A stretch of DNA of 64,000 nucleotides from Nitrobacter sp. NHB1 (GCF_036964665.1 NZ_JBAMDA010000001.1:2332001-2396000), one strand, 5' to 3'; shown: positions 8,077 to 17,867, counted from the stretch's first letter. The notes: generated by a model not told the origin, from the sequence alone. Made by a program: numbers and translations.

Positions 8077-8381
8077 CAGAAGCCTCCATGGTTAAACGAG
8101 ACCCGATTTGCAGTCCTCAGCATACCAAACACGTTTGGCTGAATTAAGTTTCGGGCCGAGGCAAAAAACACGCGTGAAGTTCTACTTGCTTCCACTTGCG
8201 TCAGTACTTCGCGTCGCGATGTCTGTCCGACCGTTATGCCGACGAGCTATCCGCGGGCCGGATTGGCGAAGGGCCGGAGGCGTATCGGCAGCAGAAGGTT
8301 ACGCCGGCTGAGGCCGACTAATGGTTCGATGGGATTTCCACGCATGAACCGGCGGGCCGTTCATCGAGCGCCGACGGACCG
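8077..8381. other. Intergenic stretch, nothing recognised
   Basis: About 300 bases between the hypothetical gene and the end of the debranching enzyme. Only short open frames without support are present; the promoter of the 8076 gene should lie at the left edge. Confidence 0.5.
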
Positions 8382-10574
8382 CTACGCGGCGCCCCGGCTT
8401 TTCCCCGGTGTTTCGTTGGGCCTGGCCCAGCATCCACATGTACTGGAGCGCTCTACCGCTTTTGGATTGCCCTTCAATACCTTGAAGACCGTGTTCTTGC
8501 CGTCCCGCCAGAAACGGATGTTGAAGCGGCGCCGGCCCAGCCGCAGATCGGTGAGCGTCACGTCCGGCAACCAATCAGGCAAGGCAGGGTCGGCGTACAG
8601 CTTGCCGCGTGGCGCATCCTGTTGCAGGCCCAGCATGGCCTGCAGCAGCATGAAGGGGGCTCCCGCCGCCCAAGCCTGCGGCACGTTGGCGCCGAGATAC
8701 TGCACGGGGAAGCTCGTGGGGTCGCGCTGCAGCCCGGCATATAGCTCAGGCAATTGGTTCAGCAGGAAATGGCTCGCAGCGACGCTGATGTCGCGCGCAA
8801 CCGCGGCGGCCTCGGCGGCAAAACCATAGCGCCGCATACCCAATGCGATCAGGGAGTTGTCATGCGGCCATACCGCGCCGGTCTGATAATTGTAAGGGTT
8901 GAACGAGCTATGATCCGACGACAGCGTCCGGATACCCCAACCGCTCCACATATCCTTTCGCATCAGCCGCTTCACCACGATGCCGGCTCGTTCGGGCGCG
9001 ATGATGCCAGACCACAGGCACTGCCCGATATTCGATGCCACTGACATCACCTTTTTCTTGTTGCCGTCCAGTGCGTAGGCGTAGAATTGAGATTGCTCGT
9101 CCCAAAATACCTCGTTGAATTTCCTGAACAGCACTGCCGCCTTCTTGCGTAGCGCGTCGGCACGCCGCTTGTTCTCCAGTTCGTCGTAGATCTCGGCCAT
9201 GCGCAGCCACGCATCGTAGACGTAGCCCTGCAACTCACACAGGGCCTTCGGCCCGCGCACCAGCGTGCCGTCGGGATACATCACCGCGTCGCCGGAATCC
9301 TTCCAAGCCATGTTCTCGTAGCCGGCTGGCGAGCGTGTCTGATATTCTTGAAAACCATCGCCGTCGCGATCACCGTATTTGTCGATCCAGGTCAGGCAGG
9401 CTTCGGCATTTGGCAGGTGCCGCTCGATCAGCGCGCGGTCGCCGGTGGCTCGCCACGCTCCATGCAGCGCGATCAGATAGAGGGGCGTTGCGTCCGCCGT
9501 GCCGTAGTACGGCGTGTGCGGGATCAACTTGAAATGCGCGAGTTCGCCATAACGAAGCTCGTGCAGGATTTTGCCCGGCTCGGCGTCGCGGTAGTCGTCG
9601 CACTGCGTCGCTTGATATTGCGCCAGAATCTCTAGCGTCCCGGCGGCGAATTCCGGATAGACGATCATCGCCTGCAGCGAGACTATAAGGGTGTCGCGGC
9701 CGAACAGCGCCACGAACCATGGCAACCCGGCAGCGGGAACGAACACCATGTGATCCGTGTCTTTTAGTGGTAAGCGCAAGGCGGCCATGTCCTGCACGCC
9801 TTGACTGAAACAACGGTAGAATTCCTCGTTGCTGGTGTCGATTTTCAGAACCGTCCGCCGCCATTTGTCCATGTTTCCGGCATGGTCCGATGTCGTGCCG
9901 GAATGGCTGCATTTCCGCGGCGCCCGGATGTGTTTCGTGCCGTCCACCAAGTCGTAGATCAGGCAGCGATGCCAGGCTTGCCCGGCTTTCAGAATGACAT
10001 CGAAGCTCAGGCGCCCGTTGGTATTCACCGCCGGCTCGCCTTCTCCCTCGCCAGTGCGGACCATGACTTCGCGGCAAAAGTCCTTGTTGCGGTAGGTGAT
10101 GCGAAGGATCCCTCGCTTCGCCGACCAGGAGGTGACGATGCGGCCGCGGCGTACGATATTGTCGCCCTTCACCTCGAAGACGTCGGCGAAATCAGCCCGG
10201 ATTGCGATCTCGAGGTTGAAACGAACCGGCTTCTGACTGTTGTTGGTGATGTCGAGATCTTCGTGCAGGCCGCCATCGATATGGCGGCCGATCACAAGAC
10301 CAAGCGTCCGCGCCGCGATCGACCCGTCTTTTGTCACTAAGCCGCGATTGGTAAGGAAAATACGTGCCACGTGCGGCGCAGCGCCGCCGCCGTTCAACAG
10401 TTCCCAGCACTCGCCGTTGGCATAGATTCCCCAAGCACTGATGACCCTGGTGTCGCGGAAATACAATCCGCGCTTGCTGGGCCAGTTTATCTGTCCATCC
10501 GGCTCGGTCACCAGCACTGTCTGCCCCTGATGAATGGCGATCTGCGCCGGGCCTACCTGAACCTTGAATGACAT
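8382..10574 (-). CDS. Amylo-alpha-1,6-glucosidase (glycogen debranching enzyme-like)
   Basis: About 730 residues. The N-terminal part (MSFKVQVGPAQIAIHQGQ, then INWPSKRGLYFRDTRVISAW) is a beta-sandwich domain of the GDE_N_bis type; the C-terminal two thirds is an (alpha/alpha)6 glycosidase barrel with LPWFVALFGRDTLIVSLQA, PGKILHELRYGELAHF, TPYYGTADATPLYLIALH and FNPYNYQTGAVWPHDNSLI. These are signatures of bacterial trehalose/glycogen-type debranching glucosidases, which hydrolyse alpha-1,6 branches in storage glucan. I prefer the ATG at 10574 to an in-frame ATG at 10613, because homologous sequence starts with MSFKVQ. The last 25 residues (VERSSTCGCWARPNE and after) look non-conserved and may reflect 3' erosion. 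It stands alone and is not next to glg genes. Confidence 0.85.
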   Translation of the reverse strand: MSFKVQVGPAQIAIHQGQTVLVTEPDGQINWPSKRGLYFRDTRVISAWGIYANGECWELLNGGGAAPHVARIFLTNRGLVTKDGSIAARTLGLVIGRHIDGGLHEDLDITNNSQKPVRFNLEIAIRADFADVFEVKGDNIVRRGRIVTSWSAKRGILRITYRNKDFCREVMVRTGEGEGEPAVNTNGRLSFDVILKAGQAWHRCLIYDLVDGTKHIRAPRKCSHSGTTSDHAGNMDKWRRTVLKIDTSNEEFYRCFSQGVQDMAALRLPLKDTDHMVFVPAAGLPWFVALFGRDTLIVSLQAMIVYPEFAAGTLEILAQYQATQCDDYRDAEPGKILHELRYGELAHFKLIPHTPYYGTADATPLYLIALHGAWRATGDRALIERHLPNAEACLTWIDKYGDRDGDGFQEYQTRSPAGYENMAWKDSGDAVMYPDGTLVRGPKALCELQGYVYDAWLRMAEIYDELENKRRADALRKKAAVLFRKFNEVFWDEQSQFYAYALDGNKKKVMSVASNIGQCLWSGIIAPERAGIVVKRLMRKDMWSGWGIRTLSSDHSSFNPYNYQTGAVWPHDNSLIALGMRRYGFAAEAAAVARDISVAASHFLLNQLPELYAGLQRDPTSFPVQYLGANVPQAWAAGAPFMLLQAMLGLQQDAPRGKLYADPALPDWLPDVTLTDLRLGRRRFNIRFWRDGKNTVFKVLKGNPKAVERSSTCGCWARPNETPGKSRGAA

Positions 10575-10766
10575 CAGTGATTCACTTTCCGGGAGCAAAA
10601 CTCGGCGGGGCATTCTGTCAACAAGCGATGAACGGAATGGTTCAACGCCGGAAGCTTCAACACCGACCGCCCTGGGGGCGTATCGCGGATGCTGGGGGCA
10701 TTGTTCAAGCGGTCGCTCGCCTTGCGCAATGACCTTGGCTTGACCATGGCTGGCCGAGGCGAGCTT

Positions 10767-10871
10767 TAGAGCGTTTTCGAGCGAAGTGGATACCGGTTCG
10801 CGTGAAGAAAACGCGTCAAATCAAAATCATAGAGCCCGCTTCTGATTCCATCAGAAGCGAAAAGGCTCTAG
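10767..10871. repeat. Interspersed GAGCGTTTTCGAGCG / ACCGGTTCGCGTGAAG repeat, copy 1
   Basis: Contains tagagcgttttcgagcgaag, then taccggttcgcgtgaagaaa and acgcgtcaaatcaaaat, and closes with a hairpin (cttctgattccatcagaag) and a terminal ctctag. Related copies lie at 15544-15669, 37280-37341, 41423-41480, 44652-44757 and 62600-62705. This family is common in intergenic regions of Bradyrhizobiaceae. Confidence 0.8.
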
Positions 10872-11043
10872 ACACGCAAAGTCGTCATCCCGCATGACGC
10901 CGGCCTCTACAAACACCGCAACCGGATCGAGCGCTGCTTCAACCGTCTCAAGCATTTTCGCCGCTTCGCCACCCGCTACGACAGACGCACCGTTCACTTC
11001 ACCGGCTTCGTTCACCTCGCCACAGCCATGATCTGGCTACGGT
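10872..11043 (+). mobile_element. IS5-family transposase C-terminal remnant
   Basis: The plus frame reads HDAGLYKHRNRIERCFNRLK followed by HFRRFATRYDRR and ends at a TGA at 11041-11043 after ATAMIWLR. This is the C-terminus of IS5/IS1031-group DDE transposases (consensus near YKxRNxIERxFxRLKxFRRIATRYD), including the catalytic Glu of IERCF. The rest of the element is missing and the fragment starts directly after the repeat ending at 10871. Confidence 0.85.
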
Positions 11044-11084
11044 GAATGTCGATGCGTCCTAGCGGTGCTGCATGGCGCGGGGCT

Positions 11085-13880
11085 TCAGACGACAGATTGT
11101 TCCGCCGCACCGCCGTTGGCGAGCAGATGGACCAGCGCGCGCTTAATCGCGGCCTGCCGCGTCGGGGCGGTGATCCGGGCGCCGAGCAGGTCGGTGACGT
11201 AGAACACGTCGCGCGCACGCTCGCCGAATGTCGCCACGTGGGCGGACGCGATGTTGAGGTTGAGCTTCGAGATCGCCGCGGTGAGCTGGAACAGCAGGCC
11301 GGGACGGTCCAGTCCCGAAACCTCGATCATGGTATGGCGGTCCGACCACTGATTGTTGACAGTGACCTTGGGTTCGACCACGAACGGCCGCAGCCTGGTC
11401 TTTCCGGCGGCGCGGCGCGCCACCACGTCGGGCAGGCGCAGACGGCCCTCCAGCACCTGCCGGATGATCTCGCCGATGCGGGCGGCGCGCCGAGCCTCGT
11501 CCTCGTCGCGGTCGTATTCGCGGGAGATCGCGATGGTGTCGAGCGCCTGCCCGTCGGTGGTCGTATAGATCTGCGCATCGACGATGTTGGCACCGGCCGA
11601 CGCGCACGCTCCGGCGATGATCGACAGCAGCCAGGGATGGTCGGCGGCAAGGATCGTCAGCTCGGTGACGCCGCGCGCCTCGTCGAAGCCGACGTTGATG
11701 TTGAGCTTCCGGCCGCTCTGCTCGCTGGCGCGCAGGAAACGCGCATGCCTGATCTTGTGCGCGAGATCGACCTTGAGCCAGTAGGCCGGATAATGCCGCG
11801 CAACATAGGCATTGAATTCCCGTTCGGGCCATTCGGGGAAGGCAGCGCGGAACTCGGCCTGGGCCTCCGCGATGCGCTGGACGCGATTGACCTCGGAGAA
11901 GCCGCCCGTCAGCACCGGTTCCGTCTCATAATAAAGTGTGCGCAGCAGTTGCGCCTTCCAGCCGTTCCAGACGCCGGGGCCGACGCCACGGATGTCGGCG
12001 GCGGTCAGGATCGCCAAGAGCTTCATCTGCTCGACCGACTGCACCACGGCCGCGAAATTCTCGATGGTCTTGCGGTCGGAGAGGTCGCGCGACTGAGCCA
12101 CTTTGGACATCGTCAGATGCTGTTCGATCAGCCATGCGATCAGTTCGGTGTCGGATGGGTTGAAGCCGAGGCGCGGGCACAACCTGCGCGCCACCCTGGC
12201 GCCCGCGATCGAATGATCCTCGGGCCGGCCCTTTGCGATGTCGTGAAGCAGGGTCGTGATGTAAATGACGGGCCGGTGTTCGGGGCGGATCTTGCGCATC
12301 AGCTCGCTGGCGAGAGCGAGTTCGTCGTTGCCGCCACGCTCGATGTCCTGAAGGATGCCGATGCAGCGGATCAGATGCTCGTCCACCGTGTAGTGATGGT
12401 ACATGTTGAACTGCATCATCGAAACGATCTTGCCGAAGGCGCGGATGAAATGACCGAGCACCCCGGTCTCGTTCATCCGGCGCAGCACTGTTTCCGCGTC
12501 GTTCGACGTCAGGATTTCCATGAACAGCCGGTTGGCTTCCGGATTTTCGCGAAGCTGCGCGTTAATCAGCCGCCGCGACCGCGTCACGGTCCGCAAGGCG
12601 TCCGGATGGAAGGCCAGGTTGTTCTTCTGCGCGAGACGGAACATGCGGATCAGGTTGACGGGATCGCGCTTGAAGACGTCGGGCGCGGCGAGATTGATGC
12701 GGTTGTTGTCGATCATGAAGTCGTCGCCGTCTGGAACCCGCCGCAGCTCCGTGCCGGGCCGTCGTCTCGACATCATGCGGCTGAGAACCGGTGCCGGCTT
12801 GGCCTGCTGGTCTTCGAGCTTGGCGCAAAGAATCGCTGTGAGGTCGCCGACATCCTTGGCGGTCAGGAAGTAGTGCTTCATGAAGCGCTCGACATCCTGC
12901 ATCCCGGGATGAGACGTATATCCAAGCCGCACCGCGATCTCGCGCTGCAAGTCGAACGACAGCCGTTCCTCGGCCCTCCCTGTCGCGAAGTGCAGGTTGC
13001 AGCGGACCGACCACAGGAAATCGGCGCAGCGGCGGAAGGTCCGGTACTCGCGGGCATCGAACACCCCGCACTCCAGCAACTCGCGGCTTTCATGGACCCG
13101 GTAGACATACTTCGCGATCCAGAACAGCGTGTGCAGGTCGCGCAATCCCCCCTTGCCGTCCTTGACGTTGGGCTCGACCAGATAGCGCGACTGGCCGGCG
13201 CGGCGATGGCGTTCCTCGCGCTCGGCAAGCTTGGCGGCGACGAATTCTGCTGCCGTTCCCTGCACCACCTCCGTGTCGAACCGGGTAACCAGTTCGTCGT
13301 AAAGCGCGCGGTCGCCGGCGAGGAACCGGGTTTCCAGAATCCCGGTGCGGACGGTCATGTCGCGGCGCGCCTGCCGGATCGATTCGTCGACCGAGCGCGT
13401 CGCGTGGCCGACGGTCAGCCCCATGTCCCACAGGCAATACAGGATAGCCTCGGCGACCTGTTCGCCCCACGCGGTCTGCTTGTACGGCAGAATGAACAGC
13501 AGATCGATATCGGATTCCGGCGCCATCAGACCGCGGCCGTAGCCGCCGGTCGCCACCACGGCCATGCGCTCGCCGTCGGAGGGGATCGGGGAATGATAGA
13601 GATGACGGGTCGCGGCCGAAAACGACAGGCGGATGATTTCGTCCTGGACGAAACAAAGCCGTTCGGCGCAGCGCCGCCCGTGGCGGTCGCGCAAAAGCTT
13701 CGCCTGCGCCGCATCGCGCACCTTCGCAAGCTCGGCCTTCAAAAACCGGGACACCGCGGCGCGGAAGACGTCCTCGTGCCCGGCGTGCTTCTCGGCCAGC
13801 GCATCGATGTCGCCGGTGATCCTGGCGGTATCGAAGCCGTCGCCGGCTCCGGCCGCGTCATTTGTCGTTGCGAGATCCAT
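11085..13880 (-). CDS. glnD: [Protein-PII] uridylyltransferase / uridylyl-removing enzyme
   Basis: 931 residues, the usual size. GlnD senses glutamine and uridylylates or deuridylylates PII proteins (GlnB/GlnK), setting nitrogen assimilation. The nucleotidyltransferase domain has GGYGRGLMAPESDIDLL at about 112-128, with D124 and D126 as metal ligands; GKGGLRDLHTLFWIAKY is the conserved segment after it. An HD hydrolase domain in the middle has TVDEHLIRC and LLHDIAKGRPEDHS (UR activity). Two ACT domains close the protein (TELTILAADHPWLLSIIAGA and TMIEVSGLDRPGLLFQLTAA). The start at 13880 gives the normal N-terminus. It is transcribed divergently from hslO, with about 200 bases between. Confidence 0.97.
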   Translation of the reverse strand: MDLATTNDAAGAGDGFDTARITGDIDALAEKHAGHEDVFRAAVSRFLKAELAKVRDAAQAKLLRDRHGRRCAERLCFVQDEIIRLSFSAATRHLYHSPIPSDGERMAVVATGGYGRGLMAPESDIDLLFILPYKQTAWGEQVAEAILYCLWDMGLTVGHATRSVDESIRQARRDMTVRTGILETRFLAGDRALYDELVTRFDTEVVQGTAAEFVAAKLAEREERHRRAGQSRYLVEPNVKDGKGGLRDLHTLFWIAKYVYRVHESRELLECGVFDAREYRTFRRCADFLWSVRCNLHFATGRAEERLSFDLQREIAVRLGYTSHPGMQDVERFMKHYFLTAKDVGDLTAILCAKLEDQQAKPAPVLSRMMSRRRPGTELRRVPDGDDFMIDNNRINLAAPDVFKRDPVNLIRMFRLAQKNNLAFHPDALRTVTRSRRLINAQLRENPEANRLFMEILTSNDAETVLRRMNETGVLGHFIRAFGKIVSMMQFNMYHHYTVDEHLIRCIGILQDIERGGNDELALASELMRKIRPEHRPVIYITTLLHDIAKGRPEDHSIAGARVARRLCPRLGFNPSDTELIAWLIEQHLTMSKVAQSRDLSDRKTIENFAAVVQSVEQMKLLAILTAADIRGVGPGVWNGWKAQLLRTLYYETEPVLTGGFSEVNRVQRIAEAQAEFRAAFPEWPEREFNAYVARHYPAYWLKVDLAHKIRHARFLRASEQSGRKLNINVGFDEARGVTELTILAADHPWLLSIIAGACASAGANIVDAQIYTTTDGQALDTIAISREYDRDEDEARRAARIGEIIRQVLEGRLRLPDVVARRAAGKTRLRPFVVEPKVTVNNQWSDRHTMIEVSGLDRPGLLFQLTAAISKLNLNIASAHVATFGERARDVFYVTDLLGARITAPTRQAAIKRALVHLLANGGAAEQSVV

Positions 13881-14085
13881 CGCCTACCCCGATAACGGAC
13901 GCCACGCGGGCTGTCACCGGAGATTGTCGGCCGCACGCGCCGGATCCATGCCCCGCGCCACCGGCTTTGCGCAACGATATACTCCGGCCGAGAGTGTCCT
14001 GACGAACGCAGGACGCGGGCAAAGGCGTGCCAAACCCGGCTTTGAGGGGTTTCGATCCCGGCCCGCCGACCCCAGATAGAGCGGC

Positions 14086-15090
14086 ATGACCTCACAAATG
14101 TCCGACCCCGCCATTTCGCTTGAAACCCCCGTGCGCGCGCCTTCGTCTGTTCCGGTCGATGACGCCGTGATTCCGTTCGAGGTGAGCGCGCTCGATCTGC
14201 GCGGCCGGCTGACCCGGCTCGGGCCGGCGCTCGACGAACTTTTGGTCCGGCATGACTATCCCGCGCCGGTCGCCAAGCTGCTCGGCGAGGCGGTGGTGCT
14301 GACAACGCTGCTCGGCTCCTCGCTCAAGTTCGACGGCCGCTTCATCCTGCAAACCCAGACCGACGGACCGGTGTCGTTCCTGATCGTCGACTTTCGGGCG
14401 CCGGCAAGGCTGCGGGCCTATGCCCGTTTCGACCAGACACGACTCGGCGATGCGCCGGATTCGGGCGCGCTGCTCGGCCGCGGCCATCTCGCCATGACCA
14501 TCGATCAGGGCCCGGACATGAGCCGCTATCAGGGCCTGGTGGCGCTGGAGGGCGGCAGCCTCGAAGATGCGGCGCATGAATATTTCCTGCGCTCGGAACA
14601 GATTCCGACGCGGGTCCGGCTCGCGGTCGGCGAGGAGTGGCGCAGGGACGGCGATGGACCGAAGCGCGGCTGGCGCGGCGGCGGCATGTTGCTGCAATTC
14701 CTGCCCAAGGCGCCGGAGCGCGCGCGTCAGGCCGATCTCGATCCCGGCGACGCTCCGGACGGCAGCGCCGTGCATACGGCGGCGGAGGACGATGCCTGGG
14801 TCGAGGGCCAGTCGCTGATCGGCACCGTCGAGGACATCGAACTGATCGACCCCGATTTGTCCGGAGAACGCCTGCTGTACCGGCTGTTCCATGAGCGTGG
14901 CGTCAGGGTGTTTCCACCGCAGGCGCTGCACGCGCAATGTTCATGCTCGCGCGACGCGGTGGAGGCGATGCTGAAGAGCTTCGCGCCGCAGGACCGCTCC
15001 GGGATGGTGAAGGACGGCAAGGTCGCCGTGACCTGCGAGTTCTGCAGTTCGGTGTACGAATTCACGCCGCAGGAAGCCGGCGTGGAATAG
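14086..15090 (+). CDS. hslO: Hsp33 redox-regulated molecular chaperone
   Basis: 334 residues. Hsp33 is a cytoplasmic holdase switched on by oxidative unfolding. The zinc-binding redox switch is complete: C285-S-C287 (HAQCSCSRD) and C317-E-F-C320 (VTCEFCSSVYEF). The N-terminal core is typical (LGEAVVLTTLLGSSLKFDGR, QTQTDGPVSFLIVDFR). Residues 1-35 form an extra polar leader common in rhizobial homologues; the ATG at 14086 was kept because no later start has better support. The converging apaG gene ends 45 bases downstream. The hslO-apaG neighbourhood is conserved in Bradyrhizobiaceae. Confidence 0.96.
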   Translation: MTSQMSDPAISLETPVRAPSSVPVDDAVIPFEVSALDLRGRLTRLGPALDELLVRHDYPAPVAKLLGEAVVLTTLLGSSLKFDGRFILQTQTDGPVSFLIVDFRAPARLRAYARFDQTRLGDAPDSGALLGRGHLAMTIDQGPDMSRYQGLVALEGGSLEDAAHEYFLRSEQIPTRVRLAVGEEWRRDGDGPKRGWRGGGMLLQFLPKAPERARQADLDPGDAPDGSAVHTAAEDDAWVEGQSLIGTVEDIELIDPDLSGERLLYRLFHERGVRVFPPQALHAQCSCSRDAVEAMLKSFAPQDRSGMVKDGKVAVTCEFCSSVYEFTPQEAGVE

Positions 15091-15135
15091 TGCGGCGCGA
15101 CCCCTGCGTCGGCGTCGCGTCGCAGCGCCGCTACT

Positions 15136-15531
15136 TCAGTTCAGCACGCGCTTGCTGTCGGGGCTGTCGAGCGAGAAGGTGGGAACATCGATTTCGAACG
15201 GCTCGCCGCTTCGGATCGAGATCATCTGGTAGCAGCCGCTCATGAACCCGGTGGCGGTCGGCAGAGGAACGCCGCTGGTGTATTCGAAGCGCTCGCCGGG
15301 CGCGAGCACCGGCTGTTCGCCGACCACGCCCTCGCCGCGGACTTCCTGCTTGCGTCCCGAGGCATCGGTGATGATCCAGTGCCGGGTGCGCAACTGGACG
15401 GTATCCGGCCCGGCGTTGGTGATGACCACGGTGTAGGACCAGAAAAAATGGCCTCGCTCGGCGGACGACCGCTCCGGCATGAAGTTCGGCTCGACGGTGA
15501 CTTCGATCTGGCGGGTAACGGCACGATACAT
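15136..15531 (-). CDS. apaG: ApaG domain protein (Co2+/Mg2+ efflux-associated)
   Basis: 131 residues, full length for ApaG. It begins MYRAVTRQIEVTVEPNFMPE and contains the immunoglobulin-like core FFWSYTVVITNAGPDTVQLR, RHWIITDASGRKQEVRGEGV, VGEQPVLAPGERFEYTSG and TGFMSGCYQM. The G-x-G-x-V loop (GEGVVGEQP) is conserved. ApaG affects Co2+ resistance and Ap4A levels in enterobacteria; its biochemical role is still unclear. The frame is open upstream to 15846, but homologues start at the ATG at 15531. Confidence 0.93.
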   Translation of the reverse strand: MYRAVTRQIEVTVEPNFMPERSSAERGHFFWSYTVVITNAGPDTVQLRTRHWIITDASGRKQEVRGEGVVGEQPVLAPGERFEYTSGVPLPTATGFMSGCYQMISIRSGEPFEIDVPTFSLDSPDSKRVLN

Positions 15532-15543
15532 CGGAGACTCTCT

Positions 15544-15669
15544 ATAGCGTTTTCGAGCGAAGCATATCCTCGGGCCTGACCCGAGGCTGGGTACCGGTTC
15601 GCATAAAGAAAACGCGTCAAAACATAAAGGCTTGAGCCCGGCTTTGATCCCAAAAAAAGCCGGATAGCT
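15544..15669. repeat. Interspersed repeat, copy 2 (with insertion)
   Basis: Contains tagcgttttcgagcgaagca, an extra palindrome (cctcgggcctgacccgagg), gtaccggttcgcataaagaa and aacgcgtcaaaacataaa. It belongs to the same family as 10767-10871. It sits directly upstream of apaG, so the apaG transcript or promoter must read through it. Confidence 0.75.
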
Positions 15670-15864
15670 CTCGGTATCGGGGATCATAACGAAAACAGGC
15701 GCGGGAACCAGCCCCACCTGCTTGTGATGGCGCGTCCGCATGGTTTCCGGACTATAACACCCACCGCAATATTGCCTTTTGTCACCGTTAGCCCGAAGCC
15801 GTTCCTCGTAAATCATTCTCGATCGCCGGGAGGCGATTGCAGGCATTTCGAAGCGGTGCTCACG

Positions 15865-17109
15865 ATGTCCGTTGCCAATCAGGTTGTCGGAGCCCGCGCC
15901 GGGGCGGCGGCAGATGGCGTCACGCGCAATGCGCCGGACGGTTCGGTTCCGGCCGCACCCCTCGAACGCGAGCTACGGCTCGACCTGTTCCGCGGGCTGG
16001 CGCTGTGGCTGATCTTCATCGACCATCTGCCGCAGCACCTTCTGACCTGGGTCACCATCCGCAATTACGGCTTCAGCGACGCCACCGAGATTTTCATCTT
16101 CATCTCGGGCTATACGGCCGCCCTCGTCTACGGCCGCGTGATGCGGGAGCGCGGATTCGTCGTCGCCGCCGCGCGCATTCTCAAGCGCGTCTGGCAGATC
16201 TACGTGGCGCATATCTTTCTGTTCACGATCTTTCTCGCGGAAATTTCCTACGTCGCGAGCAGCTTCGAGAATCCGCTTTACACCGAGGAAATGGGCATTC
16301 TCGATTTCCTCAAGCATCCCGATATCACGATCGTGCAGGCGCTGCTGCTGAAATTCCGGCCCGTCAACATGGACGTGCTGCCGCTCTACATCGCACTGAT
16401 GCTGTTTTTTTCGCCGATGCTGGCACTGATGCAGCGCAGGGCCGATCTTGGGCTGGCGCTGTCGGCGGGTCTTTATGCCCTCACCTGGTGGTTCGATCTG
16501 GCGCTGCCAGCCTATCCCAACGGGGTCTGGTTCTTCAATCCGTTCGCCTGGCAACTGATGTTCGTGTTCGGCGCGTGGTGCGCGCTCGGAGGCGCGAAGC
16601 GCATGTCGCGCATCCTGTCGTCGCCGGTCACGCTGTGGATTTGCGCCGCCTATCTGCTGTTCGCCTTCTACACGACGCTGACCTGGCATGTGCCGCAGCT
16701 CCACCATTTGATGCCGGGCATCGTCGAGCAGTGGATGTATCCGATCGACAAGACCAATCTCGACGTGCTGCGCATCGCCCATTTCCTGGCGCTGGCCGCG
16801 CTGACCGTCCGCTTCGTGCCCAGGGACTGGCCGGGGCTGACCTCGCCGTGGCTGCGGCCGCTGGTCCTGTGCGGCCAGCATTCGCTGGAGATTTTCTGCA
16901 TCGGCGTCTTCCTGGCCTTTGCCGGACAGTTCATTCTGGCCGAGGCGTCCGGCGGCGCCGGGCTTCATTTCGTCATCAGTCTTTGCGGAATTCTCATCAT
17001 GTCCGGCGCCGCATGGGTATTTTCGTGGTACAAAAAGGTTGCAGGCAAGGGCGGAAGTCGTACCAAATCCGCCGACGGCGACGCGGATCTTGCGGGAGGA
17101 GGAGCATGA
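15865..17109 (+). CDS. opgC: OpgC-family membrane acyltransferase (periplasmic glucan modification)
   Basis: 414 residues from the ATG at 15865; the frame is open upstream to 15724 but homologous sequence begins after about residue 35. It matches the OpgC_C family: ELRLDLFRGLALWLIFIDHL, ATEIFIFISGYTAALVYGRV, NMDVLPLYIALMLFFSPML, FNPFAWQLMFVFGAW and LCGQHSLEIFCIGVFLAFAG. About ten membrane helices are visible. The conserved Asp/His pair in FIDHLPQH is typical of acyltransferase_3-like enzymes. OpgC adds succinyl groups to osmoregulated periplasmic glucans, giving them negative charge. Its stop overlaps the start of the next gene (ATGA), so it forms an operon with two SGNH hydrolase genes. Confidence 0.88.
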   Translation: MSVANQVVGARAGAAADGVTRNAPDGSVPAAPLERELRLDLFRGLALWLIFIDHLPQHLLTWVTIRNYGFSDATEIFIFISGYTAALVYGRVMRERGFVVAAARILKRVWQIYVAHIFLFTIFLAEISYVASSFENPLYTEEMGILDFLKHPDITIVQALLLKFRPVNMDVLPLYIALMLFFSPMLALMQRRADLGLALSAGLYALTWWFDLALPAYPNGVWFFNPFAWQLMFVFGAWCALGGAKRMSRILSSPVTLWICAAYLLFAFYTTLTWHVPQLHHLMPGIVEQWMYPIDKTNLDVLRIAHFLALAALTVRFVPRDWPGLTSPWLRPLVLCGQHSLEIFCIGVFLAFAGQFILAEASGGAGLHFVISLCGILIMSGAAWVFSWYKKVAGKGGSRTKSADGDADLAGGGA

Positions 17110-17867
17110 GGGCCGGCTGGACGTCGGTCTTGCTGGTGCTGGCCGGTCTGACGGCCAGTGCTTTCGCGCGCGCCGACGATCCGCCCAAGAGCTGCGACGT
17201 TCCGGCCTATCTGCTGACCAGCGAGAGCCCGCTGTCCCGGGTCGCCTCGGCGGTCAAGGCCGGCGGCCCGCTCGATATCCTGGTTGTGGGCAGCCGTTCC
17301 TCAACCATCGCCGGGGCGGAGGGCGACGCCTATCCGGCGAGATTGCAGGCCGCACTTCGCGAGAAATTGCCGGGCATCACCGTGAACGTGTCGGTGGAAC
17401 TGGCGCCCCGGAAGACCGCGGGGGATATCGCGCCCGGCCTCGGCAAGCTCGCGCAGGCAAAAAAACCGACCCTGGTGGTGTGGCAGACCGGCACCGTCGA
17501 TGCTATCCGCTCCGTCGATGACGACACCTTTCACGATACCATCGACCAGGGCGTAACTGCATTGCAAAATGCCGGGACTGACGTTGTCCTGATGAATATG
17601 CAATACAGCCCGCGTACGGAAACCATGGTTTCACCGACCTCCTATATCGACAACATGCGGGTGGTGGCGCAGCAGCACGACGTTCCGCTGTTCGACCGGT
17701 TTGCGATCATGAACCACTGGAATGAAAGCGGCGAATTCGATTTGTTCAGTCCGGTGCGCGGTGCCGATCTGGCCAAACGCGTTCACAATTGTCTCGGCCG
17801 CGCCTTGTCCACATTCGTGATCGATACCGCTCATATCAATCCTGCCGAACTCGGGACCCGGCGCTAA
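17106..17867 (+). CDS. Secreted SGNH/GDSL-like protein, probably catalytically degenerate
   Basis: 253 residues with a signal peptide (1-22, cleaved about ASAFARA/DD). Block I is present: ILVVGSRSSTIAG (S63-S66). In the position equivalent to the catalytic-site VGTN of the next gene it has QTGTVDAI, so the block III Asn is replaced by V131. The block II Gly region reads VELAPRKTAGD and no DxxH block V is found; the C-terminus is FDLFSPVRGADLAKRVHN. The paralogue encoded right downstream has all four blocks. So this protein keeps the fold but may be non-catalytic, perhaps a partner of the OpgC system. It overlaps opgC by four bases and abuts the next gene. Confidence 0.8.
   Translation: MRAGWTSVLLVLAGLTASAFARADDPPKSCDVPAYLLTSESPLSRVASAVKAGGPLDILVVGSRSSTIAGAEGDAYPARLQAALREKLPGITVNVSVELAPRKTAGDIAPGLGKLAQAKKPTLVVWQTGTVDAIRSVDDDTFHDTIDQGVTALQNAGTDVVLMNMQYSPRTETMVSPTSYIDNMRVVAQQHDVPLFDRFAIMNHWNESGEFDLFSPVRGADLAKRVHNCLGRALSTFVIDTAHINPAELGTRR

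Noticed and set aside
11046..13895. 949-codon plus-strand open frame antisense to glnD
   Set aside because: It mirrors glnD over its full length; long antisense frames arise from high-GC codon use. glnD has complete family motifs, the antisense frame has none.
15837..17105. Upstream extension (423 codons) of the first SGNH gene in its frame
   Set aside because: It is the opgC gene read in another frame; the real start is the ATG at 17106 with a signal peptide.
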